Origin: PALSA-1006 sp036171275
Lineage (GTDB): Bacteria > Pseudomonadota > Gammaproteobacteria > Burkholderiales > Gallionellaceae
Assembly: GCA_036171275.1 (NCBI GenBank)
Contig: JAVHQT010000049.1
Coordinates: 1-14,165 of the forward strand
Length of the DNA: 14,165 nt
Direction of reading: 5' to 3'
The notes under the pieces were generated by a model. The model was not told the DNA's origin. It made no database searches and saw nothing but the letters and a program-made list of their open reading frames with translations. Below are positions 7,961 to 14,165 of the stretch, one piece after another. Each line of letters opens with the position of its first letter. The stretch's first letter is position 1. The position numbers and the translations under genes are program-made.

Positions 7961-7993
7961 CGGCACTGTTTAATTTCCAGTCAATCAAAAATA

Positions 7994-9412
7994 ATGCTTT
8001 ATCCCGTGATTCTTTCAGGTGGCTCTGGTACGCGATTATGGCCACTGTCCCGTGCTTCTTTGCCTAAGCAGTTTTTGCCGCTAGTTTCTGAGCAAACCAT
8101 GTTCCAAGAAACCTTAGCGCGTTTACACGGCTTGCCGAATGTGGCTGCGCCGATTGTGGTGTGCAACAACGAGCATCGCTTTTTAGCTGCCGAACAATTG
8201 CGCGCCATCAATATCAAGCCGCAAGCCTTAATTTTAGAACCTTTTGGGCGTAACACGGCGCCGGCAGTGGCGGCAGCAGCCTTTGCTGCGCAAGCGGACA
8301 ATTGCGAAGCCGTTTTACTGGTATTACCCGCCGATCATTTAATTCAAAACGTAACTGGTTTTCATCAGGCCATTCAGTCTGCACTGACTTTAGCTCAACA
8401 AAATCAATTGGTTACGTTCGGAATTTCGCCCAATGAACCTGCTACAGGTTTTGGTTATATTGAACGCGGCGCGAGTTTGCCAGCGGTTAATCAAGCCTAT
8501 TCCGTTGCTCGTTTTGTGGAAAAGCCTGATGTGGAAAAAGCGAAAGCTTTCTTAGCATCCGGCAATTTCTTTTGGAACAGCGGCATGTTCGTGTTTAAGG
8601 CAAGCACTTATTTAGCGGAATTAAAATGCGACCGCCCCGACATTTACGCCGCGTCAGAACGTGCGTGGCAAAAAAGCCATCAAGATTTAGATTTTTATCG
8701 TTTAGATGAAGCTGAATTTGACAAATGTCCATCAGAATCAATTGATTATGCCGTGATGGAAAAAACCGCGCACGCGGCGATGGTGACAGTCGATATTGGC
8801 TGGAGCGATATTGGTTCTTGGTCTTCACTGGCTGAAACCAGCAGCCAAGATGCCAGAGGCAATGTGTTTCGTGGCGATGTCTATAGCGCCGAAACTCACA
8901 ATTGCTATATCCGTGCCGAAAGCCGCTTTGTCGCCGCTATTGGTGTCAAGGATTTGGTGATTGTTGAAACGGCCGATGCGATTTTGGTGACGCATAAAGA
9001 TGCGGCGCAAGACGTGAAACACACGGTTGACTATCTCAAACAAGCCGAACGCACCGAACATTTGGTGCATAAACGCGTTTATCGTCCGTGGGGTTATTAC
9101 GAAGGGATTGATATGGGCGAGCGTTTTCAGGCAAAACGCATTGTGGTGAATTGCGGCGCAAAACTGTCCTTGCAAAAACATCAACATCGAGCCGAACATT
9201 GGGTCGTTGTTTCTGGCAAAGCCCGCGTCACCCGTGGTGAAGATTCGCTGGTTTTATGCGCCGATCAATCCACGTACATTCCGCTTGGTGTGGTGCATCG
9301 TTTAGAAAATATCGGCACCGAACCGCTGCATTTGATTGAGGTGCAATCCGGGGGCTATCTCGGCGAAGACGATATTATTCGGCTCGATGACGATTATCAG
9401 CGTAGCGCGTGA
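7994..9412 (+). CDS. manC: Mannose-1-phosphate guanylyltransferase / mannose-6-phosphate isomerase
   Basis: This cytoplasmic bifunctional enzyme makes GDP-mannose, a precursor of O-antigen, exopolysaccharide and other mannose-derived sugars, and in many bacteria also isomerises fructose-6-phosphate to mannose-6-phosphate. The 472-residue length is typical of the ManC/AlgA/XanB family. The N-terminal nucleotidyltransferase has GGSGTRLWPLSR at residues 9-20 and the FVEKPD signature at 174-179. The C-terminal cupin domain has QKHQHRAEHW at 394-403, the metal-binding motif of type II phosphomannose isomerase. No strong Shine-Dalgarno precedes the ATG, but MLYPVILSGG is the standard family start. 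It stands alone and divergent from the cus operon. The only trace of sugar-related neighbours is the possible glycosyltransferase relic downstream. The gene symbol follows the family; algA or xanB would be synonyms. Confidence 0.95.
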   Translation: MLYPVILSGGSGTRLWPLSRASLPKQFLPLVSEQTMFQETLARLHGLPNVAAPIVVCNNEHRFLAAEQLRAINIKPQALILEPFGRNTAPAVAAAAFAAQADNCEAVLLVLPADHLIQNVTGFHQAIQSALTLAQQNQLVTFGISPNEPATGFGYIERGASLPAVNQAYSVARFVEKPDVEKAKAFLASGNFFWNSGMFVFKASTYLAELKCDRPDIYAASERAWQKSHQDLDFYRLDEAEFDKCPSESIDYAVMEKTAHAAMVTVDIGWSDIGSWSSLAETSSQDARGNVFRGDVYSAETHNCYIRAESRFVAAIGVKDLVIVETADAILVTHKDAAQDVKHTVDYLKQAERTEHLVHKRVYRPWGYYEGIDMGERFQAKRIVVNCGAKLSLQKHQHRAEHWVVVSGKARVTRGEDSLVLCADQSTYIPLGVVHRLENIGTEPLHLIEVQSGGYLGEDDIIRLDDDYQRSA

Positions 9413-9593
9413 AACCATCTTTTTTAATTTACCGCCCAGTCCGCGCGCAGCACAATGCTTAAGGCAACGACACCCTTCGCTTTAAAAACAACTACTTACT
9501 CGATATTTTTTGACGTTTAACGCATTATTAGGCTGTTCACCGCAGCCTAGAATCAACTGGAAACTGCCTATTTCGGCTGAAAATCAGACTTAA
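9413..9593. other. Non-coding stretch after manC
   Basis: No open frame worth calling is seen. It contains a perfect 7-bp inverted repeat, TAGGCTG (9529-9535) and CAGCCTA (9543-9549) with a 7-nt loop. No U-run follows, so it is not an obvious terminator. No clear manC terminator is visible. Confidence 0.4.
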
Positions 9594-9759
9594 GCACAGG
9601 CGGCGCTGGCGCATTTGCCGCGTCCGCTGGTTGCCATTCATCCTTGTGCTAGCAAAGTAGAATGCAATTGGCCGGTCGCGTGTTCTGCAGAAGGAATACT
9701 CGCCGCCGTTGCCAAACCCGTTTTATTTTAACCGGCGCAATTGCTTTTTAAACGGCAAT

Positions 9760-9782
9760 GCTACGTAGCAATTATCTACGTA
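9760..9782. repeat. GCTACGTAGC palindrome with repeated CTACGTA
   Basis: GCTACGTAGC at 9760-9769 is a perfect 10-bp palindrome. CTACGTA recurs at 9776-9782, immediately to the left of dispersed element copy B. The function is unknown; it may be part of the same insertion or a protein-binding site. Confidence 0.4.
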
Positions 9783-9814
9783 ACTATTTGATTATATTAA
9801 GTTTTTTAAAAACC
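9780..9814 (-). repeat. Dispersed TATAAT element, copy B
   Basis: On the minus strand this reads TTAAAAAACTTAATATAATC followed by AAATAGTTAC. It is the best representative of the four copies. It lies in the AT-rich segment between the two glycosyltransferase-like fragments and points towards the 3' end of manC, so it does not serve an obvious gene as a promoter. Confidence 0.6.
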
Positions 9815-9901
9815 TAGCCAACACAATTAACAGCGTTGCTGGCGTGCGCCGATGTTTTGATTGCACCGGAAACTGCTGCTGTGCCTTTGGCGCATGTTTG
9901 A

Positions 9902-9929
9902 TGCAAATAATTGATTTTAAAGGATATTT
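9902..9929 (+). promoter_or_regulatory. mqo leader with strong ribosome binding site
   Basis: AAAGGA at 9919-9924 lies 5 nt before the ATG at 9930 and fixes the mqo start. No convincing -35/-10 pair is visible just upstream. Confidence 0.6.
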
Positions 9930-11417
9930 ATGACCGCCAGAAAAGTGGATGTGTTGTTAGTTGGCGCAGGCGTGATGAGTGCGACCTTAGGAAAATTGTT
10001 GGCGCAACTTGATCCCTCGTTAAAAATTATGATGGTAGAACGTTTGGCGCACGTTGGACATGAAAGCTCGCACGGCTTAAATAATGCGGGCACTGGCCAC
10101 GCTGGTTATTGCGAATTGAACTACACGCCGCAAGCGAGCAACGGCACGATTCAAATTAAGCGCGCACTCGAAATTAACGCCGCGTTTGAAGTGTCACTGC
10201 AGTTTTGGTCGTATTTGGTACAGCACGGCGAGTTGCCCTCGCCGGAAAAATTTATCAATCCGATTTGTCATCAGAGTTTTGTTTGGGGCGATGCGGATGT
10301 GGCATTTTTGCGCAAACGCTATGCCGCGTTGCACAAACATCATTTGTTTGAAGAGATGGAATACACCGAAGATCCGGCGCTCTTGCGTAAATGGATGCCA
10401 CTGGTGATGAAACACCGCGATGCGAAACAAGCAGTGGCGGCAACGCAAGTGCGCCATGGTACGGATGTCGATTTTGGCTTTTTGACGCGTAAATTGGTTA
10501 AATCGCTGACCAAACATTCCACGTTTGATTTGAAACTCAGTCACACTTTAGTCAGCATGAAACAACACGCCGATCAACGCTGGCACGTGCGGATCAAAGA
10601 TAATCATAGCGACAGAACGAAAACGGTGGATGCGGGTTTTGTGTTTTTGGGTGCTGGCGGCGGCGCGTTACCGTTACTGCAAAAGTCAGGCATTGACGAA
10701 GCGCGCGGTTACGGCGGTTTTCCGGTCAGCGGTCAATGGTTAATTTGCAAAAATCCGGCGCTGGTGAAACTGCATGCCAGCAAAGTGTATGGCAAAGCAC
10801 CGGTTGGTGCGCCGCCCATGTCGGTTCCGCATTTGGATACACGGATTATTGATGGCGAACCCGCGCTGTTGTTCGGACCCTTTGCCAGTCTCACCACTCG
10901 CTTCTTGAAAGAAGGCTCGGTGCTGGATTTATTTTCTTCGCTGAAAACTGACAACTTAAAACCGATGTTGGCCGTGGCGCGCGACAACCTTGACCTGACC
11001 CGGTATTTAATTACCGAAGCGTTTCGTTCGCACACAGAACGCGTCCACGCCTTACACGATTTTTATGCCGATGCCAAAGAAGCCGATTGGGAACTTGCTG
11101 CGGCCGGACAGCGCGTGCAAATCATCAAAAGTTGCGAAAATAAAGGGGGCAAATTGGAATTTGGCACGGAAATTGTCTCCTCACAAGACGGTTCACTGGC
11201 GGCGCTATTGGGCGCGTCACCGGGTGCATCCACTTCGGTACAGGCGATGATTGAAGTGCTTGAGCGCTGCTTTGCCGCCAAACTAAAAACTGCCGAGTGG
11301 TCAGCCAAAATGAAAACCATGATTCCGTCTTACGGTGAATCGCTGGACGAAAATGTCGCTTTGTTACACCAAGTACGCGAATATACGTTGAGGACGTTGA
11401 AATTGGAGCGATATTAA
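9930..11417 (+). CDS. mqo: Malate:quinone oxidoreductase
   Basis: This membrane-associated FAD enzyme oxidises malate to oxaloacetate and passes electrons to the quinone pool, acting in the TCA cycle and respiratory chain. The 495-residue length suits the family. The N-terminus has the FAD dinucleotide-binding segment VDVLLVGAGVMSATLG (Gly12, Gly14) followed by MVERLAHVGHESSHGLNNAGTGHAG. The ESSxGxNNAGTGH block is characteristic of Mqo and separates it from other FAD oxidoreductases. ELNYTPQ follows, also conserved. A strong AAAGGA site precedes the start. It appears monocistronic: upstream is decayed non-coding sequence and downstream the convergent acuI. Its TAA stop lies within a 28-bp perfect palindrome. 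Confidence 0.95.
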   Translation: MTARKVDVLLVGAGVMSATLGKLLAQLDPSLKIMMVERLAHVGHESSHGLNNAGTGHAGYCELNYTPQASNGTIQIKRALEINAAFEVSLQFWSYLVQHGELPSPEKFINPICHQSFVWGDADVAFLRKRYAALHKHHLFEEMEYTEDPALLRKWMPLVMKHRDAKQAVAATQVRHGTDVDFGFLTRKLVKSLTKHSTFDLKLSHTLVSMKQHADQRWHVRIKDNHSDRTKTVDAGFVFLGAGGGALPLLQKSGIDEARGYGGFPVSGQWLICKNPALVKLHASKVYGKAPVGAPPMSVPHLDTRIIDGEPALLFGPFASLTTRFLKEGSVLDLFSSLKTDNLKPMLAVARDNLDLTRYLITEAFRSHTERVHALHDFYADAKEADWELAAAGQRVQIIKSCENKGGKLEFGTEIVSSQDGSLAALLGASPGASTSVQAMIEVLERCFAAKLKTAEWSAKMKTMIPSYGESLDENVALLHQVREYTLRTLKLERY

Positions 11418-11438
11418 GTTTTTATAAAAACTTAATAT
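11411..11438. repeat. 28-bp perfect palindrome spanning the mqo stop codon
   Basis: The sequence is perfectly self-complementary about the centre at 11424/11425. The half-site is ATATTAAGTTTTTA and the only G/C pair in each arm is G11418-C11431. It includes the last mqo codons and stop and lies in the 39-bp gap between convergent mqo and acuI. It might act as a weak bidirectional terminator, but it is AT-only apart from one pair and lacks a typical GC-rich stem. The right arm runs directly into dispersed element copy C. Confidence 0.85.
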
Positions 11439-11453
11439 AATCAGACAGTTACA
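11421..11453 (+). repeat. Dispersed TATAAT element, copy C
   Basis: The plus strand reads ATAAAAACTTAATATAATC followed by AGACAGTTACA, matching copy B at most positions. It occupies the mqo/acuI convergent spacer and shares its A-rich half with the 28-bp palindrome. No gene lies downstream in this orientation, so a promoter role is unlikely here. TGATTAT at 11461-11467, inside the acuI stop region, forms an inverted repeat with the ATAATCA of this copy. Confidence 0.55.
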
Positions 11454-11456
11454 GAA

Positions 11457-12458
11457 TTATTTGATTATCTGCACCACGATCCGTCCAAGCGCTTCGCCGC
11501 GCAAAATTGCCGGAAAAACGGCGGGTAACTCGGCGAACGGCACGGTTCGCGTCATCGTTTGCAATTGCTGAGGTTTTAAATCATGGGCTAGGCGGTGCCA
11601 AATTGCTTGGCGTAACGGCATCGCCGTGGCGGCAGAATCCACGCCGAGCAATTTCACGCCGCGCAAAATAAAGGGAAACACCGAGGTATTCAGTGCCGCG
11701 CCGCCCGCATTTCCAAAGCTGGCAATCGCGCCTTCTTGTTGCATGGTGCGCGCCAGCCACGCCAAGGTCTCGCCGCCTACACTGTCCAGCGCCGCCGCCC
11801 ACAACGCCTTTTCCAACGGACGTTTGCTGCTGAAATCCACCGTCTCGCGCGGCAAAATTTCGCTCGCGCCTAGGGCAGTTAAAAAATCGTGCGCTGTGGA
11901 TTTTCCTGTCAGCGCCACCACAGAAAACCCCTTTTGCGCCAACATTTGAATCGCCAAACTGCCCACGCCGCCAGTCGCACCAGTGACGATGACTTTACCC
12001 TGCGCGGGCGCTAATTCATTTTGCTCCAACCGGTGAATTGCCAGTGCGGCGGTGAATCCTGCCGTCCCCAACGCCATCGCTTCAAATAAAGATAATCCGG
12101 CGGGCAGCGGCACAAGCCAAGCGGCGGGAACACGCACGAATTCGGCATACCCGCCGTCATGTGCCACGCCCAAATCGTAACCCGTGGCAAGCACTTCATC
12201 ACCCACCTGAAAACGCGCATCGTCAGAACGCACCACCACACCTGCTACGTCAATGCCGCCAACGCAAGGAAAGCGCCGAATCACTTTGCCCGCGCCCGTG
12301 GCGGCGAGGGCATCTTTGTAATTGACGCTGGAATAATGCGCTTGAATCAGCACCTCACCCGCCGCCAAATCATTTTGCGATAACGTCACTATCCGCCCAG
12401 CCGATTCGCCCTTTTTTTCGCTGATTTGAAATGCAGAGAATGAACTCAAGTCGCTCAT
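11457..12458 (-). CDS. acuI: YhdH/AcuI-family NADPH-dependent acryloyl-CoA reductase
   Basis: This cytoplasmic medium-chain dehydrogenase/reductase is in the zinc-independent quinone-oxidoreductase branch. AcuI/YhdH enzymes reduce toxic acryloyl-CoA to propionyl-CoA with NADPH. The 333-residue product has an N-terminal catalytic fold with SSVNYKDALAATG (44-56) and GIDVAGVV (68-75). ALGTAGFTAALAIHRLE (129-145) is strongly typical of YhdH. The nucleotide-binding motif VTGATGGVGSLA lies at 158-169. LPRE and RPLEKALWAAALDSVGG also match YhdH. The ATG overlaps the murA stop by 4 bp (ATGA) with no ribosome site of its own, so translational coupling is likely. The family is secure; the in vivo substrate is inferred. 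Confidence 0.9.
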   Translation of the reverse strand: MSDLSSFSAFQISEKKGESAGRIVTLSQNDLAAGEVLIQAHYSSVNYKDALAATGAGKVIRRFPCVGGIDVAGVVVRSDDARFQVGDEVLATGYDLGVAHDGGYAEFVRVPAAWLVPLPAGLSLFEAMALGTAGFTAALAIHRLEQNELAPAQGKVIVTGATGGVGSLAIQMLAQKGFSVVALTGKSTAHDFLTALGASEILPRETVDFSSKRPLEKALWAAALDSVGGETLAWLARTMQQEGAIASFGNAGGAALNTSVFPFILRGVKLLGVDSAATAMPLRQAIWHRLAHDLKPQQLQTMTRTVPFAELPAVFPAILRGEALGRIVVQIIK

Positions 12459-13705
12459 TTTAGACGGCGAATGCTTGCGCCCAATTGAGATAATTTACTT
12501 TCGAGTTGTTCGTAGCCGCGGTCAAGATGATAAATGCGGTCAATCACCGTTTCGCCTTGCGCCACCAATCCGGCGATAACTAAACAGGCTGAAGCGCGCA
12601 AATCCGTTGCCATCACGCTTGCGCCTTCCAGATGTGTGACGCCGCGAATCACCGAAGTATTTCCTTCCACGTCAATCAGCGCACCGAGGCGGCGCAATTC
12701 TTGCACGTGCATAAAGCGATTTTCAAAAATCGTTTCCACCACCATCGCGCTGCTATCGGCGATGCAATTCAGCGCCATAAACTGCGCTTGCATATCGGTC
12801 GGGAACGCCGGATACGGCGCGGTGCGCAGATTGACCGACTTCGGACGTCCCCGCATTTCCAGCGTGATGCTATCGCCTTTCACTTGAATGTTAGCGCCTG
12901 CTTCACTGAGCTTTTCCAGCACCGTATCCAAGCTATCGACGCAGGTTTCAAGCAAGGTAATGCGCCCGCCCGTGGCCGCAGCGGCCACCAAAAATGTGCC
13001 GCTTTCAATGCGATCCGGCATGATGCGATGACTTGCGCCGTGCAGGCTTTCCACACCGGTAATGGTGATGGCATCCGTGCCGTCGCCGGAAATCTTTGCG
13101 CCCATGGCGCGCAGGCAATTCGCCAAATCCACCACTTCCGGCTCGCGCGCAGCGTTTTCTAACACCGTCACCCCGTCCGCCAAGGCCGCTGCCATCATCA
13201 AATTTTCTGTGCCCGTGACGCTGACAATATCGAAGAAAATGCGTGCGCCGCGCAAACGTTTCGCCGTGGCGTGAATGTAGCCGTGTTCGATGGTGATTTG
13301 CGCACCCATCGCTTGTAAGCCCTTGATATGTAAGTCAACCGGGCGTGAACCGATAGCGCAACCGCCGGGAAGCGACACTTTCGCTTCGCCGAAACGCGCC
13401 AGCAGCGGCCCTAAAACCAGAATCGCGGCGCGCATGGTTTTCACCATATCGTAAGGCGCTTCCAATTTGTCGATTTTGTCGCCTTGAAAAGTGATTTCGC
13501 CCACCGCCTGCGTCGCCGTCAGCCCCATTTGCTGCATCAGTTTGCGCATGGTGGCAACGTCATGCAGCTCAGGCAAATTGGTCAAGTGCAGCGTTTCCGC
13601 CGTCAACAAGCCCGCACACATAATCGGCAACGCCGCATTTTTCGCCCCAGAAATACGCACTTCACCGCGCAGAGGATTTCCACCTTGAATTGCTAATTTT
13701 TGCAT
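12455..13705 (-). CDS. murA: UDP-N-acetylglucosamine 1-carboxyvinyltransferase
   Basis: MurA catalyses the first committed step of peptidoglycan synthesis, transferring enolpyruvate from PEP to UDP-GlcNAc in the cytoplasm. The 416-residue length is normal. The start MQKLAIQGGNPLRGEVRISGAKNAALP contains Lys22 of the active site. Arg92 lies in TMRAAILVLGP. The loop LPGGCAIGSRPVD carries Cys116, equivalent to catalytic Cys115 of E. coli (fosfomycin target), so the enzyme should be of the fosfomycin-sensitive Cys type. The ATG at 13705 has only a weak ribosome site but lies downstream of a TATAAT in element copy D. It forms an overlapping pair with acuI. Confidence 0.97.
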   Translation of the reverse strand: MQKLAIQGGNPLRGEVRISGAKNAALPIMCAGLLTAETLHLTNLPELHDVATMRKLMQQMGLTATQAVGEITFQGDKIDKLEAPYDMVKTMRAAILVLGPLLARFGEAKVSLPGGCAIGSRPVDLHIKGLQAMGAQITIEHGYIHATAKRLRGARIFFDIVSVTGTENLMMAAALADGVTVLENAAREPEVVDLANCLRAMGAKISGDGTDAITITGVESLHGASHRIMPDRIESGTFLVAAAATGGRITLLETCVDSLDTVLEKLSEAGANIQVKGDSITLEMRGRPKSVNLRTAPYPAFPTDMQAQFMALNCIADSSAMVVETIFENRFMHVQELRRLGALIDVEGNTSVIRGVTHLEGASVMATDLRASACLVIAGLVAQGETVIDRIYHLDRGYEQLESKLSQLGASIRRLK

Positions 13706-13740
13706 AATTTTCTAACTATTTGATTATAAAAGGTATTTTA
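13706..13740 (-). promoter_or_regulatory. Dispersed TATAAT element, copy D; likely murA promoter -10 region
   Basis: On the minus strand TATAAT (13728-13723) is followed by CAAATAGTTAG and then the murA ATG 17 bp after the hexamer. This tail is nearly identical to copy B. The upstream half (TTTAAAATACCTTT) is more diverged. No standard -35 is seen 16-18 bp upstream. Orientation and distance suit a murA promoter with a very short leader. Confidence 0.5.
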
Positions 13741-13759
13741 AATAAATTTTGTAGGCTTC

Positions 13760-13785
13760 GTCATACCAGCCTGCGCCGGTATGAC
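13760..13785. repeat. 26-bp hairpin repeat (GTCATACC...GGTATGAC)
   Basis: GTCATACC at 13760-13767 pairs perfectly with GGTATGAC at 13778-13785 around a 10-nt GC-rich loop. It resembles the palindromic intergenic repeats with GTCAT...ATGAC ends that are frequent in proteobacterial genomes. No U-run follows, so it is a REP-like hairpin rather than a clear terminator. Confidence 0.6.
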
Positions 13786-13791
13786 GTTTAT

Positions 13792-13889
13792 GGGCTTCGC
13801 CCCCTCCCTGAAGAGAGCTTTTGTTCCCTCCCTTTCAAGGAGCTTTTGCTCCCTCCCCTTCAGGGAGCTTTCGTTCCCTCCCCTTCAAG
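13792..13889. repeat. Tandem array, 25-bp period, each unit with a small hairpin
   Basis: Three units start at 13815, 13840 and 13865, exactly 25 bp apart, each of the form GAGCTTTTG[T/C]TCCCTCCC[T/C] then TTCA[A/G]G. A degenerate fourth unit precedes them from 13792. Each unit contains a short stem-loop such as GGAGC-TTTT-GCTCC. There are no spacers. Any frame read through it is low complexity and is not called as a gene. Confidence 0.7.
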
Positions 13890-13914
13890 GGGAGGGTTAG
13901 GGTGGGGATGGGTT
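13877..13914 (-). repeat. Inverted, diverged copy of the CCCATCCTAACC repeat
   Basis: CCCCTTCAAGGGG is a hairpin, followed by AGGGTTAGGGTGGGGATGGG. Read on the minus strand this is a diverged version of the 39-bp repeat seen twice to the right, so the repeats form an inverted pair around 13915-13940. Confidence 0.55.
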
Positions 13915-13940
13915 AAGTTACTCGCGCATCTTATTTACCC

Positions 13941-14046
13941 CACCCCCATCCTAACCTTCCCCCTGACGGGGAAGGGACGTGGCTAGCTAAGATTATGCTC
14001 AATCACCCACCCCCATCCTAACCTTCCCCCTGAAGGGGAAGGGACG
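13941..14046 (+). repeat. 39-bp direct repeat, two copies (13941-13979 and 14008-14046)
   Basis: The copies begin CACCCCCATCCTAACCTTCC and end GGGGAAGGGACG. They are 67 bp apart and differ at one base (TGACGGGG versus TGAAGGGG). Each contains a TTCCCC...GGGGAA hairpin. Similar C/G-skewed hairpin repeats occur between genes in many proteobacteria. Confidence 0.7.
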
Positions 14047-14083
14047 CGCGCCGTTGCCTTCTGAAGGGACGTGCTCCGTTGCC
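14038..14083 (+). repeat. 21-bp repeat pair with 25-bp period
   Basis: GAAGGGACGCGCGCCGTTGCC at 14038-14058 recurs at 14063-14083 with two base changes, again at 25-bp spacing. The first copy overlaps the end of the 39-bp repeat. The remaining 14084-14165 is non-coding, G/C-rich and contains AAAGCGGTAAAGGGGCAAGG; I see no gene in it. Confidence 0.55.
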
Positions 14084-14165
14084 GCTTGCACCGTCAGCCG
14101 TGCCTTTCTGCAAGGGGTAAAGCGGTAAAGGGGCAAGGGATAAGCTCCCTGCTCTTCGTTGCGCT

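Larger units (their letters stand above)
9594..9901 (+). pseudogene. Possible remnants of a family-9 glycosyltransferase (heptosyltransferase-like)
   Basis: Two short stop-bounded frames on the plus strand resemble separate parts of GT9 enzymes. The first (9594-9728) contains RPLVAIHPCAS...WPV, like the GT9 pattern PLVAIHPGAS...RWPVE. The second (9818-9898, different frame) reads ALLACADVLIAPETAAVPLA, like the conserved ALIAxADLVIAPDTGxxHLA motif. Their order is right, but they are too close together (about 60 residues), lie in different frames and have no starts. Between them is an AT-rich segment holding one copy of the dispersed TATAAT element. If real, this is a heavily decayed cell-surface glycosyltransferase beside manC. 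The resemblance rests on two short motifs, so confidence is limited. Confidence 0.33.

Noticed and set aside
7954..7990. MerR/CueR-type promoter for the cus operon (minus-strand TTGACT, 20-bp spacer, TATAAT)
   Set aside because: The spacer length would suit MerR-type control, but there is no dyad within it resembling a CueR site, so it is not called.
9529..9549. manC terminator at the TAGGCTG/CAGCCTA hairpin
   Set aside because: The hairpin is perfect but no U-run follows, and it lies more than 110 bp after the manC stop.
12632..13162. 176-codon plus-strand open frame opposite murA
   Set aside because: Antisense shadow of murA; His/Arg/Ala-rich composition follows from the complementary codons.
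13720..13986. 88-codon open frame downstream of murA's start region
   Set aside because: It reads through tandem and hairpin repeats and gives a low-complexity product without family resemblance.
13792..14083. CRISPR array
   Set aside because: The 25-bp units are contiguous, without unique spacers, and the repeats are imperfect; this is a tandem/REP-type cluster.

Overview
The window looks like chromosomal DNA of a Gram-negative member of the Pseudomonadota, probably a beta- or gammaproteobacterium. The evidence is an RND/periplasmic-adaptor/outer-membrane-channel efflux operon, a malate:quinone oxidoreductase, NhaA, and intergenic hairpin repeats of a kind common in that phylum. Base composition looks moderate, with AT-rich spacers. 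I cannot name a genus from sequence alone.

Layout, left to right. Positions 16-231 hold a headless 3' fragment of a DapB-like (dihydrodipicolinate reductase) gene, followed by a short orphan reading frame. Next is nhaA (+), a Na+/H+ antiporter. Its terminator lies inside its own last codons, and those codons overlap the 3' end of the convergent cus operon. The cus operon runs on the minus strand from about 7833 down to 1783. It encodes a small exported Cys/His-motif protein, a TolC-family outer-membrane channel, a CusB-type adaptor with an N-terminal metal-binding domain, and a CusA-type heavy-metal RND pump. Junctions among the three efflux genes are very tight (4-bp overlap, then 2-bp gap). 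Together they should export Cu(I)/Ag(I) across both membranes. No regulator or CusF is present in the window.

Divergent from the cus operon is manC (+), a bifunctional GDP-mannose pyrophosphorylase/phosphomannose isomerase. It is followed by about 500 bp without an intact gene; this stretch seems to contain fragments of a decayed family-9 glycosyltransferase. Then come mqo (+) and a convergent minus-strand pair, murA-acuI, which overlap by 4 bp. The last ~400 bp are non-coding and full of repeats: a 26-bp hairpin, a 25-bp-period tandem array with small hairpins, and a 39-bp near-perfect direct repeat.

No wholly new multigene system is evident. The most interesting signal is a dispersed ~31-bp intergenic element, TATAAT followed by TCAAnnAGTTAC, with an A-rich upstream half. 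It occurs in four clear copies (near 350-382, 9780-9814, 11421-11453 and 13710-13735). Two copies sit where the promoters of nhaA and murA should be. One lies inside the decayed gene, and one is fused to a 28-bp perfect palindrome covering the mqo stop codon. It may be a conserved promoter class, a small mobile repeat, or a repeat that supplies promoters.
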